A stretch of 34,705 nt of DNA from Flavobacteriales bacterium (GCA_022361195.1 JAKSBJ010000249.1:1-34705); one strand, 5' to 3'; shown: positions 8,504 through 15,729, counted from the first letter of the stretch. Made by a program: numbers and translations. Notes: generated by a model not told the origin, from the sequence alone.

Positions 8504-9079
8504 ATGCTCAAATACGCGGATATTATCAATAATGCCTTTCGGCCTTTGGAATTGACTCCAGAGACACATTTGGAATTTTATGAAATGTGGAAGGAAATTG
8601 AATTTGGCAAAAATGAGTTTTTGACGGAGGCAGGCAAAGTGGAGAAACGGTTTTATTTGGTAATAGAGGGAGTTCAGGTAATTTACATTCTGGATTTAAA
8701 GGGTGATAAAAAAGTGATTGGTTTCTCTTTTGACGGATCTTATTCGGGCGTGTATGATTCCTATTTGTACCAGCGTCCCTCCAAATATTTCCTGGAGGCC
8801 TTAACACCTTCTAAACTCATTTACATCTCGTTAGAGGATTATCAAAGTTTGTTTGATCGTTATCCTGAATTTGACCGCTGGGGACGTATTGTTCATCAGC
8901 AGTTGTTGGTGGGACGAGTAGATCGAGAAATTGAGATCATCACCCTTTCGGCCAAAGAACGCTTTGATGCTTTTATGGAACGTTGTCCGGCTCCTTTACT
9001 CAATATTCCTCAAAAATACCTGGCCTCTTATTTAAACATGACACCAGAGACCTTTAGTCGAATGCGCGCCGAAAAATGA
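8504..9079 (+). CDS. Crp/Fnr-family transcriptional regulator
   Basis: A 191-residue regulator with an N-terminal cyclic-nucleotide-binding-type beta-roll (about residues 20-120) and a C-terminal winged helix-turn-helix at about 150-191. The recognition helix reads T-P-E-T-F-S-R-M-R, carrying the E-x-x-S-R arrangement (E182, S185, R186) that in FNR contacts TTGA half-sites. There is only one Cys, so it is not an oxygen-sensing iron-sulfur FNR, and the phosphate-binding cassette of CRP is not obvious, so the effector is unknown. The start is ATG 8504; a TTG at 8495 would overlap the -7 element. A perfect FNR-type box follows the gene at 9095-9108, in front of the next gene. A 14-codon fragment of a second copy lies at 9908-9948. 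Confidence 0.9.
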   Translation: MLKYADIINNAFRPLELTPETHLEFYEMWKEIEFGKNEFLTEAGKVEKRFYLVIEGVQVIYILDLKGDKKVIGFSFDGSYSGVYDSYLYQRPSKYFLEALTPSKLIYISLEDYQSLFDRYPEFDRWGRIVHQQLLVGRVDREIEIITLSAKERFDAFMERCPAPLLNIPQKYLASYLNMTPETFSRMRAEK

Positions 9080-9093
9080 GTCCAACTCATTTT

Positions 9094-9109
9094 CTTGATC
9101 CAGATCAAG
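9094..9109. promoter_or_regulatory. Perfect FNR/CRP-family operator TTGAT-N4-ATCAA
   Basis: CTTGATCCAGATCAAG is a perfect inverted repeat with a 2-nt centre. Its core at 9095-9108 equals the FNR consensus TTGATNNNNATCAA. It lies 15 bp after the Crp/Fnr-type gene and 44 bp before the dinB-like ATG. If the weak -7-like GACCTTTG at 9131-9138 is used, the box would be centred near -41, the class II activator position; that spacing is inference. A short-loop terminator is the alternative reading, but a 2-nt loop is unfavourable. Confidence 0.6.
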
Positions 9110-9152
9110 ATGCAGCTTTTTTTGAATGTAGACCTTTGAAAAAAATTAAATT

Positions 9153-9734
9153 ATGGGACGAGTAAATATTTCTGCCGAAAATCAAATTGAACGTTTAAAT
9201 CTGCTGGAAGCCAGAATGAAAAAAATGGAGCAAAAATCACTACAAGAGTTGATAAAACGCCCCGGAGAAAAAAGCTGGTCGGCGCTAGAGGCTATTGAAC
9301 ATATGAACATGGGCTACATCGTTTATGAGCCTAAAATTGAAACAGCACTTAAACAACTTTCAACATCCGATCCCCTTACCGAATCGGTTCGATCTACAGC
9401 CATTCCATCTTTTCTCATTAAACGCTTTCCTCCCCAAAAAGGAAAAATTCGTTTTAAAATGAAAACCATGAGGTCTTTTCAGCCTGTTTTGGAGATAAAC
9501 ACCATTCGCGAAACAGAGTTGGCGGATTATTTTGAGCGCTTTTATCGAAGTTTGGACAAACTCAAAGAATTTATACTGGCTTATCGTCAAACGAAAGTAG
9601 AAAAGGTTCGCTTTAATTCAGCCATTGGAGCCATTGTCAAATTTAATGTAGCAGAAGCGGTTGAATTTATCTTATGTCATAACGAACGACATTGTTTACA
9701 GGCTGAAAAGGCCTTGAATATTTTGGAAGGATAA
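9153..9734 (+). CDS. DinB_2-like putative metal-binding protein
   Basis: A 193-residue four-helix-bundle protein of the DinB/YfiT superfamily (DinB_2 type). Seen in the sequence: an S-W-S-A-L-E-A-I-E-H-M motif with His50, and a C-terminal H-N-E-R-H-C-L-Q motif with His176 and His180. Together these give the three-His metal site expected of the superfamily. Members include thiol-dependent transferases and many uncharacterised proteins; the reaction here is unknown. The gene follows the Crp/Fnr-type regulator by 73 bp and has an FNR-type box between, so it is a likely target of that regulator. Codon 61 onward is repeated as a truncated second copy at 13205-13606. Confidence 0.75.
   Translation: MGRVNISAENQIERLNLLEARMKKMEQKSLQELIKRPGEKSWSALEAIEHMNMGYIVYEPKIETALKQLSTSDPLTESVRSTAIPSFLIKRFPPQKGKIRFKMKTMRSFQPVLEINTIRETELADYFERFYRSLDKLKEFILAYRQTKVEKVRFNSAIGAIVKFNVAEAVEFILCHNERHCLQAEKALNILEG
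9333..9716 (+). repeat. Left copy of diverged dinB repeat
   Basis: Codons 61-188 of the intact dinB-like gene, matching 13205-13588 without gaps that I can see. In the last 86 shared codons I count about 19 synonymous and 7 amino-acid-changing codon differences. Confidence 0.85.
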
Positions 9735-9766
9735 ATTTCTCCAAATTAATGCCCTCAAAGACTTCA

Positions 9767-9838
9767 TTACACTTTTAAAATCAGCTCTTAAGCTTAAAAA
9801 CAATGAAAATTATTAGTATATTTCTTACGTGAAGATCC
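9767..9838 (+). promoter_or_regulatory. GNAT promoter region, left (orphaned) copy
   Basis: Two blocks here are identical to sequence before the intact GNAT gene: 17 nt at 9767-9783 (same as 13639-13655) and 26 nt at 9813-9838 (same as 13684-13709). The ~29 nt between the blocks have diverged. The second block contains TATATTTC, one mismatch from TAnnTTTG, and a GTG start codon 4 nt later. Confidence 0.5.
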
Positions 9839-9906
9839 ATAAAACCCTTAACAATGATCGCAGTCATGTCGCCAAGATCTATCGCTCCATTTCTCAGGAA
9901 ATCTTA
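9829..9906 (+). pseudogene. GNAT acetyltransferase remnant (first ~25 codons)
   Basis: From the GTG at 9829 the frame reads V-K-I-H-K-T-L-N-N-D-R-S-H-V-A-K-I-Y-R-S-I-S-Q-E, aligning residue for residue with the start of the intact GNAT protein encoded at 13700 (V-K-I-R-K-T-Q-N-I-D-R-S-H-V-A-E...). The match ends near codon 24 and a TGA follows at 9907-9909. The remaining ~145 codons are gone, replaced by a fragment of the regulator gene. Confidence 0.85.
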
Positions 9907-9907
9907 T

Positions 9908-9948
9908 GAATTATCAGCAGAGACACATTTGGAATTTTATGATATGTA
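9908..9948 (+). pseudogene. Crp/Fnr-type regulator remnant (14 codons)
   Basis: This stretch aligns without gaps to 8549-8589 of the intact regulator gene, including 25 identical bases (9918-9942 with 8559-8583). Translated in the same frame it reads E-L-S-A-E-T-H-L-E-F-Y-D-M-Y against E-L-T-P-E-T-H-L-E-F-Y-E-M-W, with only conservative changes except the last. It is fused directly to the GNAT remnant, so a deletion joined the two. A TAG follows in frame. Confidence 0.8.
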
Positions 9949-10086
9949 TTTATTCTAGAGCACCAATGGCGAATTCTATTTTTTATGCCTTTCCTCTGTG
10001 TTTTTTTACAGAAAGAAAAAGAGGATAACTTAAACCATTAAGCAAAAATTATCCTCTGTTAATGCTTTTGAAGCCTGACCTTTGGT
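9949..10086. other. Non-coding left flank of the 3.2-kb inserted block
   Basis: Together with the remnants at 9829-9948 this makes a 352-bp stretch without an intact gene (9735-10086). Homology to the duplicated cassette ends near 9948. The rest holds only the terminator of the minus-strand gene. I see no target-site duplication, terminal inverted repeat or transposase fragment. Confidence 0.6.
10011..10057 (-). terminator. Rho-independent-type terminator of the T9SS cargo gene
   Basis: On the minus strand AGAGGATAA (10057-10049) pairs with TTATCCTCT (10028-10020) across a 20-nt loop. A T-rich run (TTTTTCTTTC) follows directly at 10019-10010. It sits 30-77 bp past the stop of the gene at 10087. 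Confidence 0.6.
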
Positions 10087-12999
10087 TTATAATTTTACTA
10101 TTTTCTTCATAATATTTTCCACACCATTGTCCACCTGTATAATATAAATACCCGATGGTGTATTGGATAAATCGATTTCCAAACTCTTCGTCGCTATATC
10201 TGATTTAAATACAACATTTCCTATAGGATCATAAATGGTAATGTGTTGTGAGCTTTCAGGAATTTTGTAAAATTCAATAGTAAAATATCCGTTTGAAGGA
10301 TTTGGAAAAACTCTTATCTGATTAACTTCTGTAACAATACTATCTAGGTTATCCTCGCTTTCGATTGAATCATCAATAGGAGCATAATTTCCTCCTCCCT
10401 GATTATAAACAAGTGGATCACATACCCCATTTTGATCATAATAACCCGGACATTTTTCAATAGCGAGTGAATGAACATTCCAATAAATTTCATGACTATT
10501 AAATATTGGAACTGCATTAGCATTGATTGCCAATTCACTCTTATAAATGTTAGGGCCCTCGGCATCCGAATTAAAAGCCGACACTAATTCATCATCACCA
10601 TCAGCATCAAAATCTCCGGCTGCCAATGCTCCTAATTCCCAATAATTGCTTCCATTATACAAAGAAATTGGTGGCGAATCCAAACCGTTCATTATTTTAT
10701 AAATTGCAGGACCATCAGTAGAGTTAAACCCCTCTATTAATTCATCTATTCCATCATCGTTAAAATCCCCTGCGGCAAGCGCATCAACATTCCAATAACC
10801 CGATAAATCTTCCCAAATTTTTATACCAACGTCAGATGCGTCTTCGCTTCGATATATGGCCGACGATAGTCCTGTGGAATTAAATCCTACTACCAACTCA
10901 TCATCTCCTGTATCTGTAAAGTCTCCAGTGGTTAATGCTTCAATACGCCAGTAGACAGAAGGGTTTGAATAAATCGTCTCTTTCATTAGATCAGTCGGGT
11001 CATCTGATTTGAAAATGAATGGTTTATTGGTACCATCAAGATATCCAATAATGATTTCATCAAAGCCAGTTCCTGAGAAATCTCCCGAAGTTATAGCGGT
11101 TATTTCTCCACTGGGCTGAGAAAATACGGGAGGTGTTCCTGGAGCAAGAATCTTATTTGTAGTTATATATACTTCTGTACCTCCTAAAGGATTGTTTATA
11201 ACATAAATAATCTCTTCCTGTCCTGTCCCTCCACTGAGTCTTGCTGTAGTAACATGACTAATTGTTTCAAATGGGTTGGATTCAGAATATACGCTATAAC
11301 GACCAATCGAATATTCATTTTGGTTGCGAACTAATTTTCCCTCATTAGACACAACGCTGTTTATTGCAGTTAGTAAACCTCTATTTTTTACAGAATATCC
11401 TACAAGCGAACTTCTTTTATGATCACATTGTTGAGCTCCCCGAGAATATCGATATTCTGCTGGGTTTGAGTTCGTAGAAGTACTCCCGCCAGAAATTGGA
11501 GGTCCAATTGGAGGCCAACTATAGAATTGATCGGATAAAAAAGATACAGGTCTGTTTAATCTATAGTATGAGTGGTCAGAGAGAGTAGGGCAATCGACAC
11601 ATAGATGAGCTACGTCAATGGGATCGTTACAGCTTTCCATTAAATTCACTATTGGATAGTTATGATTACCTAATATATTAGTTGATATATTCCCCCAAAT
11701 TTGAAGAGTTTGAGGGCCTTTATAAGGCATATTTCTAAAGAATGTATTGTATTTTCCTTGATAACCTCCATACTCATCTGAATGCAATCTTGTGGATACA
11801 TTTCCTTCAAAAAGTGTTGCAGTAGGATAATAACCGTGTAATAGCAGGTCAGCCGCAGCTTCGTCTGTTTTGGGTTTAGTGGTTCCTTTGATGGCCAAAT
11901 ACGATTCATTAGCAAAATTATAACCAACAACATTTCCATATGTACTTCCAGATAATACAACAGAATGTCTTGTTTTTGTTATTACGTTGTTTTCGATCAA
12001 ACACCTGGAAATAAGCTGAGTACCCGAAGATACCCCATAGTTGTCGTTATAGTCACCCACATCATGAATATAACATCCATGAATGGTAATATGTGCCGAA
12101 TGTTCTAAAATGACATGAGTAGATTTAGATTTAGCCAATTCAGCCCCTCTGAGAAAACAGTTAATCGCATATTCAAATGTGATCGTTTTTCTACCTGATT
12201 GAGCATCGTCCTCAACTAATAAACTCATATTTTCAATTCCAGAATTTGCTACCGGATATATTTTTCTCAACTGAGGGTTTCTATCAGAGTTAGCATAGAT
12301 ACCAATTGGTTCTACAAAGGTTATCTCAGTTCCTGAAACACTTTGTACTTGAACTATTTGCCCTACAGGATGGTTCTCTTCATATTCATCACCATTACAC
12401 CCCCATGGATTCCATTCAGCTTCTGGTACCGGATCCTCAAAAAACTCGACAAAATCACCAGCTATTAAATCGGTAATTTCTGATGAAATATTTATAACTG
12501 AAGATCCAGTAGAATATCCTCCGGTAATGTTTCGTATGGAAGCTTCTGTCGCATTTACATCACCTAAAAACTCAAAATAATTTGCAGCTCCTACAGGAGC
12601 CGAGTTAATCTTTATAACCGTATGGTATTGACCGGAACCTTTCAAAACAATATTGTTGTCATTGTTGTGAGCAGTACCATTTTTTTTTGTGTGTAATATG
12701 ATTTTTCCGTCCATTTTATACGTGCCTGGAGGGAAAAAGATCATTGTTAATAGACTCTCATCAGCATCATTGATGGCTTGTTGAACTCCCGCAGTAATAT
12801 CTGAAGCTCCCGTATTGTCCACATTGTATGGAGGTTCCGTAATGTTTACAATGACATCATAATCACTGTCGTCAGGAATCTCACCCTGATAACCCGAAAT
12901 TGTCCAATCAATTGTTCTACTGGTAGGAATAGTAGCTCCAATTTGGGAAAATGACAAAAGACTCGAGAATAAAAAAGTGAAAAAAATCGATAATTTCAT
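10087..12999 (-). CDS. T9SS-exported beta-helix (pectate-lyase-like) protein with FG-GAP repeats
   Basis: About 970 residues from the ATG at 12999, which opens a clear signal peptide (M-K-L-S-I-F-F-T-F-L-F...S-F-S-Q); the longer frame to 13131 adds only an implausible basic leader. Residues ~25-500 are a pectate-lyase_3 / right-handed beta-helix domain, beginning V-D-N-T-G-A-S-D-I-T-A-G-V-Q-Q-A-I-N-D and F-F-P-P-G-T-Y. At ~625-840 lie four ~50-residue FG-GAP/VCBS-like repeats of the form G-D-F-x3-G-x-D-E-(L/I), with Asp-rich calcium-type loops (DFNDDGIDEL, DFDADGDDEL). The C-terminal ~75 residues are a type A T9SS sorting domain (V-F-P-N-P-S-N-G ... S-G-I-Y-I-I-Q-V, ending K-K-I-V-K-L). Probably a cell-surface or secreted polysaccharide-acting or adhesive protein; no catalytic residues could be assigned. 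It sits alone in a block that splits a duplicated cassette. Confidence 0.88.
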   Translation of the reverse strand: MKLSIFFTFLFSSLLSFSQIGATIPTSRTIDWTISGYQGEIPDDSDYDVIVNITEPPYNVDNTGASDITAGVQQAINDADESLLTMIFFPPGTYKMDGKIILHTKKNGTAHNNDNNIVLKGSGQYHTVIKINSAPVGAANYFEFLGDVNATEASIRNITGGYSTGSSVINISSEITDLIAGDFVEFFEDPVPEAEWNPWGCNGDEYEENHPVGQIVQVQSVSGTEITFVEPIGIYANSDRNPQLRKIYPVANSGIENMSLLVEDDAQSGRKTITFEYAINCFLRGAELAKSKSTHVILEHSAHITIHGCYIHDVGDYNDNYGVSSGTQLISRCLIENNVITKTRHSVVLSGSTYGNVVGYNFANESYLAIKGTTKPKTDEAAADLLLHGYYPTATLFEGNVSTRLHSDEYGGYQGKYNTFFRNMPYKGPQTLQIWGNISTNILGNHNYPIVNLMESCNDPIDVAHLCVDCPTLSDHSYYRLNRPVSFLSDQFYSWPPIGPPISGGSTSTNSNPAEYRYSRGAQQCDHKRSSLVGYSVKNRGLLTAINSVVSNEGKLVRNQNEYSIGRYSVYSESNPFETISHVTTARLSGGTGQEEIIYVINNPLGGTEVYITTNKILAPGTPPVFSQPSGEITAITSGDFSGTGFDEIIIGYLDGTNKPFIFKSDDPTDLMKETIYSNPSVYWRIEALTTGDFTDTGDDELVVGFNSTGLSSAIYRSEDASDVGIKIWEDLSGYWNVDALAAGDFNDDGIDELIEGFNSTDGPAIYKIMNGLDSPPISLYNGSNYWELGALAAGDFDADGDDELVSAFNSDAEGPNIYKSELAINANAVPIFNSHEIYWNVHSLAIEKCPGYYDQNGVCDPLVYNQGGGNYAPIDDSIESEDNLDSIVTEVNQIRVFPNPSNGYFTIEFYKIPESSQHITIYDPIGNVVFKSDIATKSLEIDLSNTPSGIYIIQVDNGVENIMKKIVKL

Positions 13000-13204
13000 A
13001 TTGACATAAGTTTTATGTTCATCTAAATTTAAACTAATTTTAATGGATAACAAATCCATTTGTAGCATCCATATTTTTTTGAAAAAAGTACACCTATGAT
13101 TCCTTTTTCTCCTCCTTGAATGGATCAACAAATTGTTGATGAAGTAGGAAAAAACTGCTTTTAGGATGGATTACAACCAGACCTAAAATAAACTAGTTTG
13201 AAAA
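13000..13204. other. Non-coding upstream region of the T9SS cargo gene
   Basis: 205 bp with no gene on either strand. It holds a 7-bp inverted repeat (AATGGAT/ATCCATT, 13042-13060) and a 17-nt perfect palindrome (13124-13140). Homology to the dinB copy resumes at 13205. I cannot assign a convincing promoter for the cargo gene. Confidence 0.5.
13124..13140. promoter_or_regulatory. 17-nt perfect palindrome, possible operator
   Basis: ATCAACAAATTGTTGAT is ATCAACAA-A-TTGTTGAT, perfectly symmetrical around one base, about 125 bp upstream of the T9SS cargo gene start. It differs in arrangement from the FNR-type box (half-sites inverted). No T-run follows, so a terminator is unlikely. Function unproven. 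Confidence 0.35.
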
Positions 13205-13606
13205 AAAATTGAAACAGCACTAAAACAACTATCAACATCCGATACCCTTACCGAATCTGTTCGCTCTACTGCCATTCCATCTTTTCTCATTAAGCGCTTT
13301 CCTCCCCAAAAAGGAAAAATTCGTTTTAAAATGAAAACCATGAAGTCTTTTCAGCCTGTTTTGGAGATAAACACCATTCGCGAAACAGATTTAGCAGATT
13401 ATTTTGAGCGATTTTATCGAAGTTTGGATAAGCTCAAAGAATTTACTCTAGCTTACCGTCAAACCAAAGTGGAAAAAGTTCGTTTTAGCTCAGCCATTGG
13501 AGCCATAGTCAAGTTAAATGTGGCAGAAGCAGTTGAATTTATCGTATGTCACAACGAAAGACATTGTTTACAGGCCGAAAATGCCCTGAATCTTTCCATG
13601 ATATAA
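13205..13606 (+). pseudogene. 5'-truncated second copy of the dinB-like gene
   Basis: The sequence matches the intact dinB-like gene from its codon 61 (9333) onward in an open frame through to a TAA. The first 60 codons, including the His50 metal ligand motif, are missing. A TGA at 13199-13201 lies in frame just before the homology and the first ATG is internal (13331), so no full DinB fold can be made. The retained part has only 7 amino-acid changes in 86 aligned residues and keeps the H-N-E-R-H-C-L-Q motif; the last five residues differ. The excess of silent changes shows it evolved under protein-level selection for some time before the truncation. Confidence 0.85.
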
Positions 13607-13638
13607 ACTTCTTAAAAATAATGACCGTCTGGTCCTTG

Positions 13639-13709
13639 TTACACTTTTAAAATCAAGGGTTAAGGGCCAAAAGACGATTTTTTTTAGTATATTTCTTACG
13701 TGAAGATCC
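13639..13709 (+). promoter_or_regulatory. GNAT promoter region with two conserved blocks
   Basis: Contains the same two identical blocks as the orphaned copy: 13639-13655 (TTACACTTTTAAAATCA) and 13684-13709, with about 28 diverged bases between. TATATTTC at 13688-13695 is a near match to the -7 consensus. It is followed after 4 nt by the GTG start codon, so the transcript would be leaderless or almost so. Confidence 0.45.
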
Positions 13710-14212
13710 GTAAAACCCAAAACATTGATCGAAGCCATGTTGCGGAAATTTATCGTTCTGTTTCTCAAGAGACCGAGGGAATTCCAAGACGCTTACACGA
13801 AATTACCGAAACTTATATTTTCTCTCTTCTCAATAAAAAAGAAGATGAAATTGTGTCCTTAGTCGCTGAGGATGAAGAAGGTAAACTATTGGGAGTGATT
13901 CACGCCACAAAAAACGGATTAGAAAGCTATACTCACATTTTATCTGACTTAACCATCATTATTCGTCCCGAGGCACAAGGAAAGGGCGTTGCAAAAGCAT
14001 TAGGGTATCATGTTTTGAACTATATTCGCGACCATAGACCCGATGTATGGAGGTTAGAGGTAGAAGCAATATCAAAACTCGATCATCTGGACATCTTTTA
14101 TGCAGCCGGGTTTGTAAAAGAAGGTGAAATTAAGAATCGAATCAGAAATATAGATGGGAGTTTTTCGGACAGTGTATTGCTGGTTTGGTTCAATCCAAAC
14201 TTTAAGGCATAA
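13700..14212 (+). CDS. GNAT-family N-acetyltransferase
   Basis: A 170-residue single-domain acetyl-CoA-dependent N-acetyltransferase. The pyrophosphate-binding motif A is visible at about residues 89-100 (R-P-E-A-Q-G-K-G-V-A-K-A), preceded by the beta-4 strand L-S-D-L-T-I-I-I. The C-terminal part has the usual F-Y-x-x-x-G-F-V-K-E-G element (F-Y-A-A-G-F-V-K-E-G). The start is GTG: a TAG lies five codons upstream in frame, no ATG is available, and the GTG and its flanks are conserved in the broken copy at 9829. The gene ends 3 bp before the next membrane-protein gene. Acceptor substrate unknown. Confidence 0.88.
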   Translation: MKIRKTQNIDRSHVAEIYRSVSQETEGIPRRLHEITETYIFSLLNKKEDEIVSLVAEDEEGKLLGVIHATKNGLESYTHILSDLTIIIRPEAQGKGVAKALGYHVLNYIRDHRPDVWRLEVEAISKLDHLDIFYAAGFVKEGEIKNRIRNIDGSFSDSVLLVWFNPNFKA

Positions 14213-14215
14213 GGA

Positions 14216-14683
14216 ATGATTTTTTCCGTAATTATTGGTTTATCTGCATTATTTGCATTACTCTGGCTTTTTAAGATTGAAGAGAAGTTCGTTCGATGGA
14301 TTACGCTCGCTGCAGCACTTAGTACTGGTGTTACATTAATGCCATACGCCATTCCATCACATGACGGATTTGTTGCTTACTTAATCATTCAGGGTGTTTT
14401 TTTACTCTATGCTTTCTCCCCCAACGATTACACCAATAGGAAACGAATTCATTTGAGCATTGTGATCTTTTTCCCAACCATTTACATGCTCTTAACCCTA
14501 TTGCGAGTAAATAATCCTTTATTGATTGTGACAGGCTTTTTATGCTTAGTTAGTTTATTGGCTTATTTGCAAATTTTGGTCAAAGAGGTTAAGCTTTTTA
14601 AGGATGAAATTGGTTTTTTGACCATCATTGCTGTCCATGCTTTTCTACGCTTGATCTTTACTGTTCAGGATTTGGTTTCCTAG
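14216..14683 (+). CDS. Small polytopic membrane protein of unknown function
   Basis: A 155-residue protein made almost entirely of five or six hydrophobic helices, with short basic loops (K-I-E-E-K, T-N-R-K-R). The first helix starts at residue 1. I see no motif that would identify a transporter or enzyme family. It follows the GNAT gene by only 3 bp, so it is likely co-transcribed, and it converges on the histidine kinase gene with an 8-bp gap. Confidence 0.7.
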   Translation: MIFSVIIGLSALFALLWLFKIEEKFVRWITLAAALSTGVTLMPYAIPSHDGFVAYLIIQGVFLLYAFSPNDYTNRKRIHLSIVIFFPTIYMLLTLLRVNNPLLIVTGFLCLVSLLAYLQILVKEVKLFKDEIGFLTIIAVHAFLRLIFTVQDLVS

Positions 14684-14691
14684 ATACTGAA

Positions 14692-15729
14692 TCAAGATTT
14701 AATGCTCAAACTAACACTAAACTTTTCCTGTGTTTCCTGAATTTCCAGCTCGTGTTTTTCAGGGTAGATGAGCTCAAGTCGTTCTCGTAAATTTAGAAGT
14801 CCAAATTTTTCAGACATTTTGGTTGTTCGGTCCTGGTAACTATTACTTACCCTAAGACTAAACTCATCAACACCAAAATGAAAGACAACATTTACCTCTG
14901 TAAAATCTGTCTTACTTATTCCATACTTAAAAGCGTTCTCTACAATTGGGATAAAAAGAAAAGGGGCTACATCAAAATCCTTTTCTTCCCCTTCTATCCT
15001 GAAACTTATTGGATACTCGTTCCCCAGACGAATTCGTTGTAGGTCAATGTACTTTTGAATAAAGGTTATTTCATTCGACAACTTAACCTTTTCATGTTTT
15101 CCTTCTTTAATTGGATAACGCATTATTTCTGACAATAGCAAAATAGCTTCTGTAGTTTTTGGAGCATTTTCTTCAGATGATAATGAGTAGATTGCGTTTA
15201 AAGTATTAAACAAAAAGTGTGGATTTACTTGCTCTGATAAATACTTGAGTTCCGCTCTTTTTTGTTCCTTTTCGGCCTTTTTTCTCAGCTCATGATTTTC
15301 TCTAACAAGCTTAACCAATCCAACACTTGAACTAACGCCAATGGTTAAAACCCAACTCACCAAAAGGCTGTCTAGTAATTCGACATCATCCATACCAAAG
15401 TAAAAGCCTGCCTGGGTAAAAATGAGATACGAACCGTAACCAATTGCCATGAATGCCAAAAGTGAAACAATCAGAATCAAGAAGTACACTAAAACCTTTT
15501 GACGAGAAATGAACTTTGGGATTAGAAAATGGCTATTTCCATAAAATAGAATTAGCATCAAAGGAATGAGTAAAAAAGCCTCATCGAAAAAGGGCTCTTC
15601 TGGATGAAAAAGCCCTTGAAAGGAATAAAATAATCCATGAAAATCAAAAATCAACTGTATAGCTAATATCCAGCTCAAGAAATGAACCAGAGTACTTATA
15701 CTCAGCGTTGATCTTTGTTTTTCTTTCAT
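14692..15729 (-). CDS. LytS/YehU-type sensor histidine kinase
   Basis: A 345-residue inner-membrane kinase of the His_kinase (PF06580) type. About four membrane helices lie at residues 12-30, 50-70, 78-104 and 118-140. A coiled-coil stretch follows (about 140-165), then the phosphoacceptor motif Q-V-N-P-H-F-L-F-N-T-L-N with His171. The N-box reads P-I-V-E-N-A-F-K-Y-G and a G-box-like segment F-G-L-L-N-L-R-E-R-L closes the ATP site. There is no large periplasmic sensor domain, so sensing is likely through the membrane helices or a partner. It lies 22 bp after the intradiol dioxygenase gene at the end of a four-gene run. Its natural partner is the LytTR regulator encoded at 18140-18814. Confidence 0.93.
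   Translation of the reverse strand: MKEKQRSTLSISTLVHFLSWILAIQLIFDFHGLFYSFQGLFHPEEPFFDEAFLLIPLMLILFYGNSHFLIPKFISRQKVLVYFLILIVSLLAFMAIGYGSYLIFTQAGFYFGMDDVELLDSLLVSWVLTIGVSSSVGLVKLVRENHELRKKAEKEQKRAELKYLSEQVNPHFLFNTLNAIYSLSSEENAPKTTEAILLLSEIMRYPIKEGKHEKVKLSNEITFIQKYIDLQRIRLGNEYPISFRIEGEEKDFDVAPFLFIPIVENAFKYGISKTDFTEVNVVFHFGVDEFSLRVSNSYQDRTTKMSEKFGLLNLRERLELIYPEKHELEIQETQEKFSVSLSIKS

Noticed and set aside
9811..9838. Coding start of a new small gene at the GTG 9829
   Set aside because: The frame stops after 26 codons and is a truncated copy of the GNAT gene start.
10550..11100. DNA tandem repeat or CRISPR-like array within the T9SS cargo gene
   Set aside because: The repeats are protein FG-GAP repeats with diverged DNA, not short identical repeats with spacers.
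13042..13060. Small inverted repeat AATGGAT/ATCCATT as a terminator
   Set aside because: Only 7 A/T-rich pairs, no T-run on either side, and no gene ends nearby.
13000..13131. N-terminal extension of the T9SS cargo gene up to 13131
   Set aside because: It would bury the signal peptide behind a 44-residue basic leader; the ATG at 12999 gives a normal signal peptide.
9949..13204. Insertion sequence or transposon
   Set aside because: No transposase, terminal inverted repeat or target-site duplication could be found in the block or at its edges.
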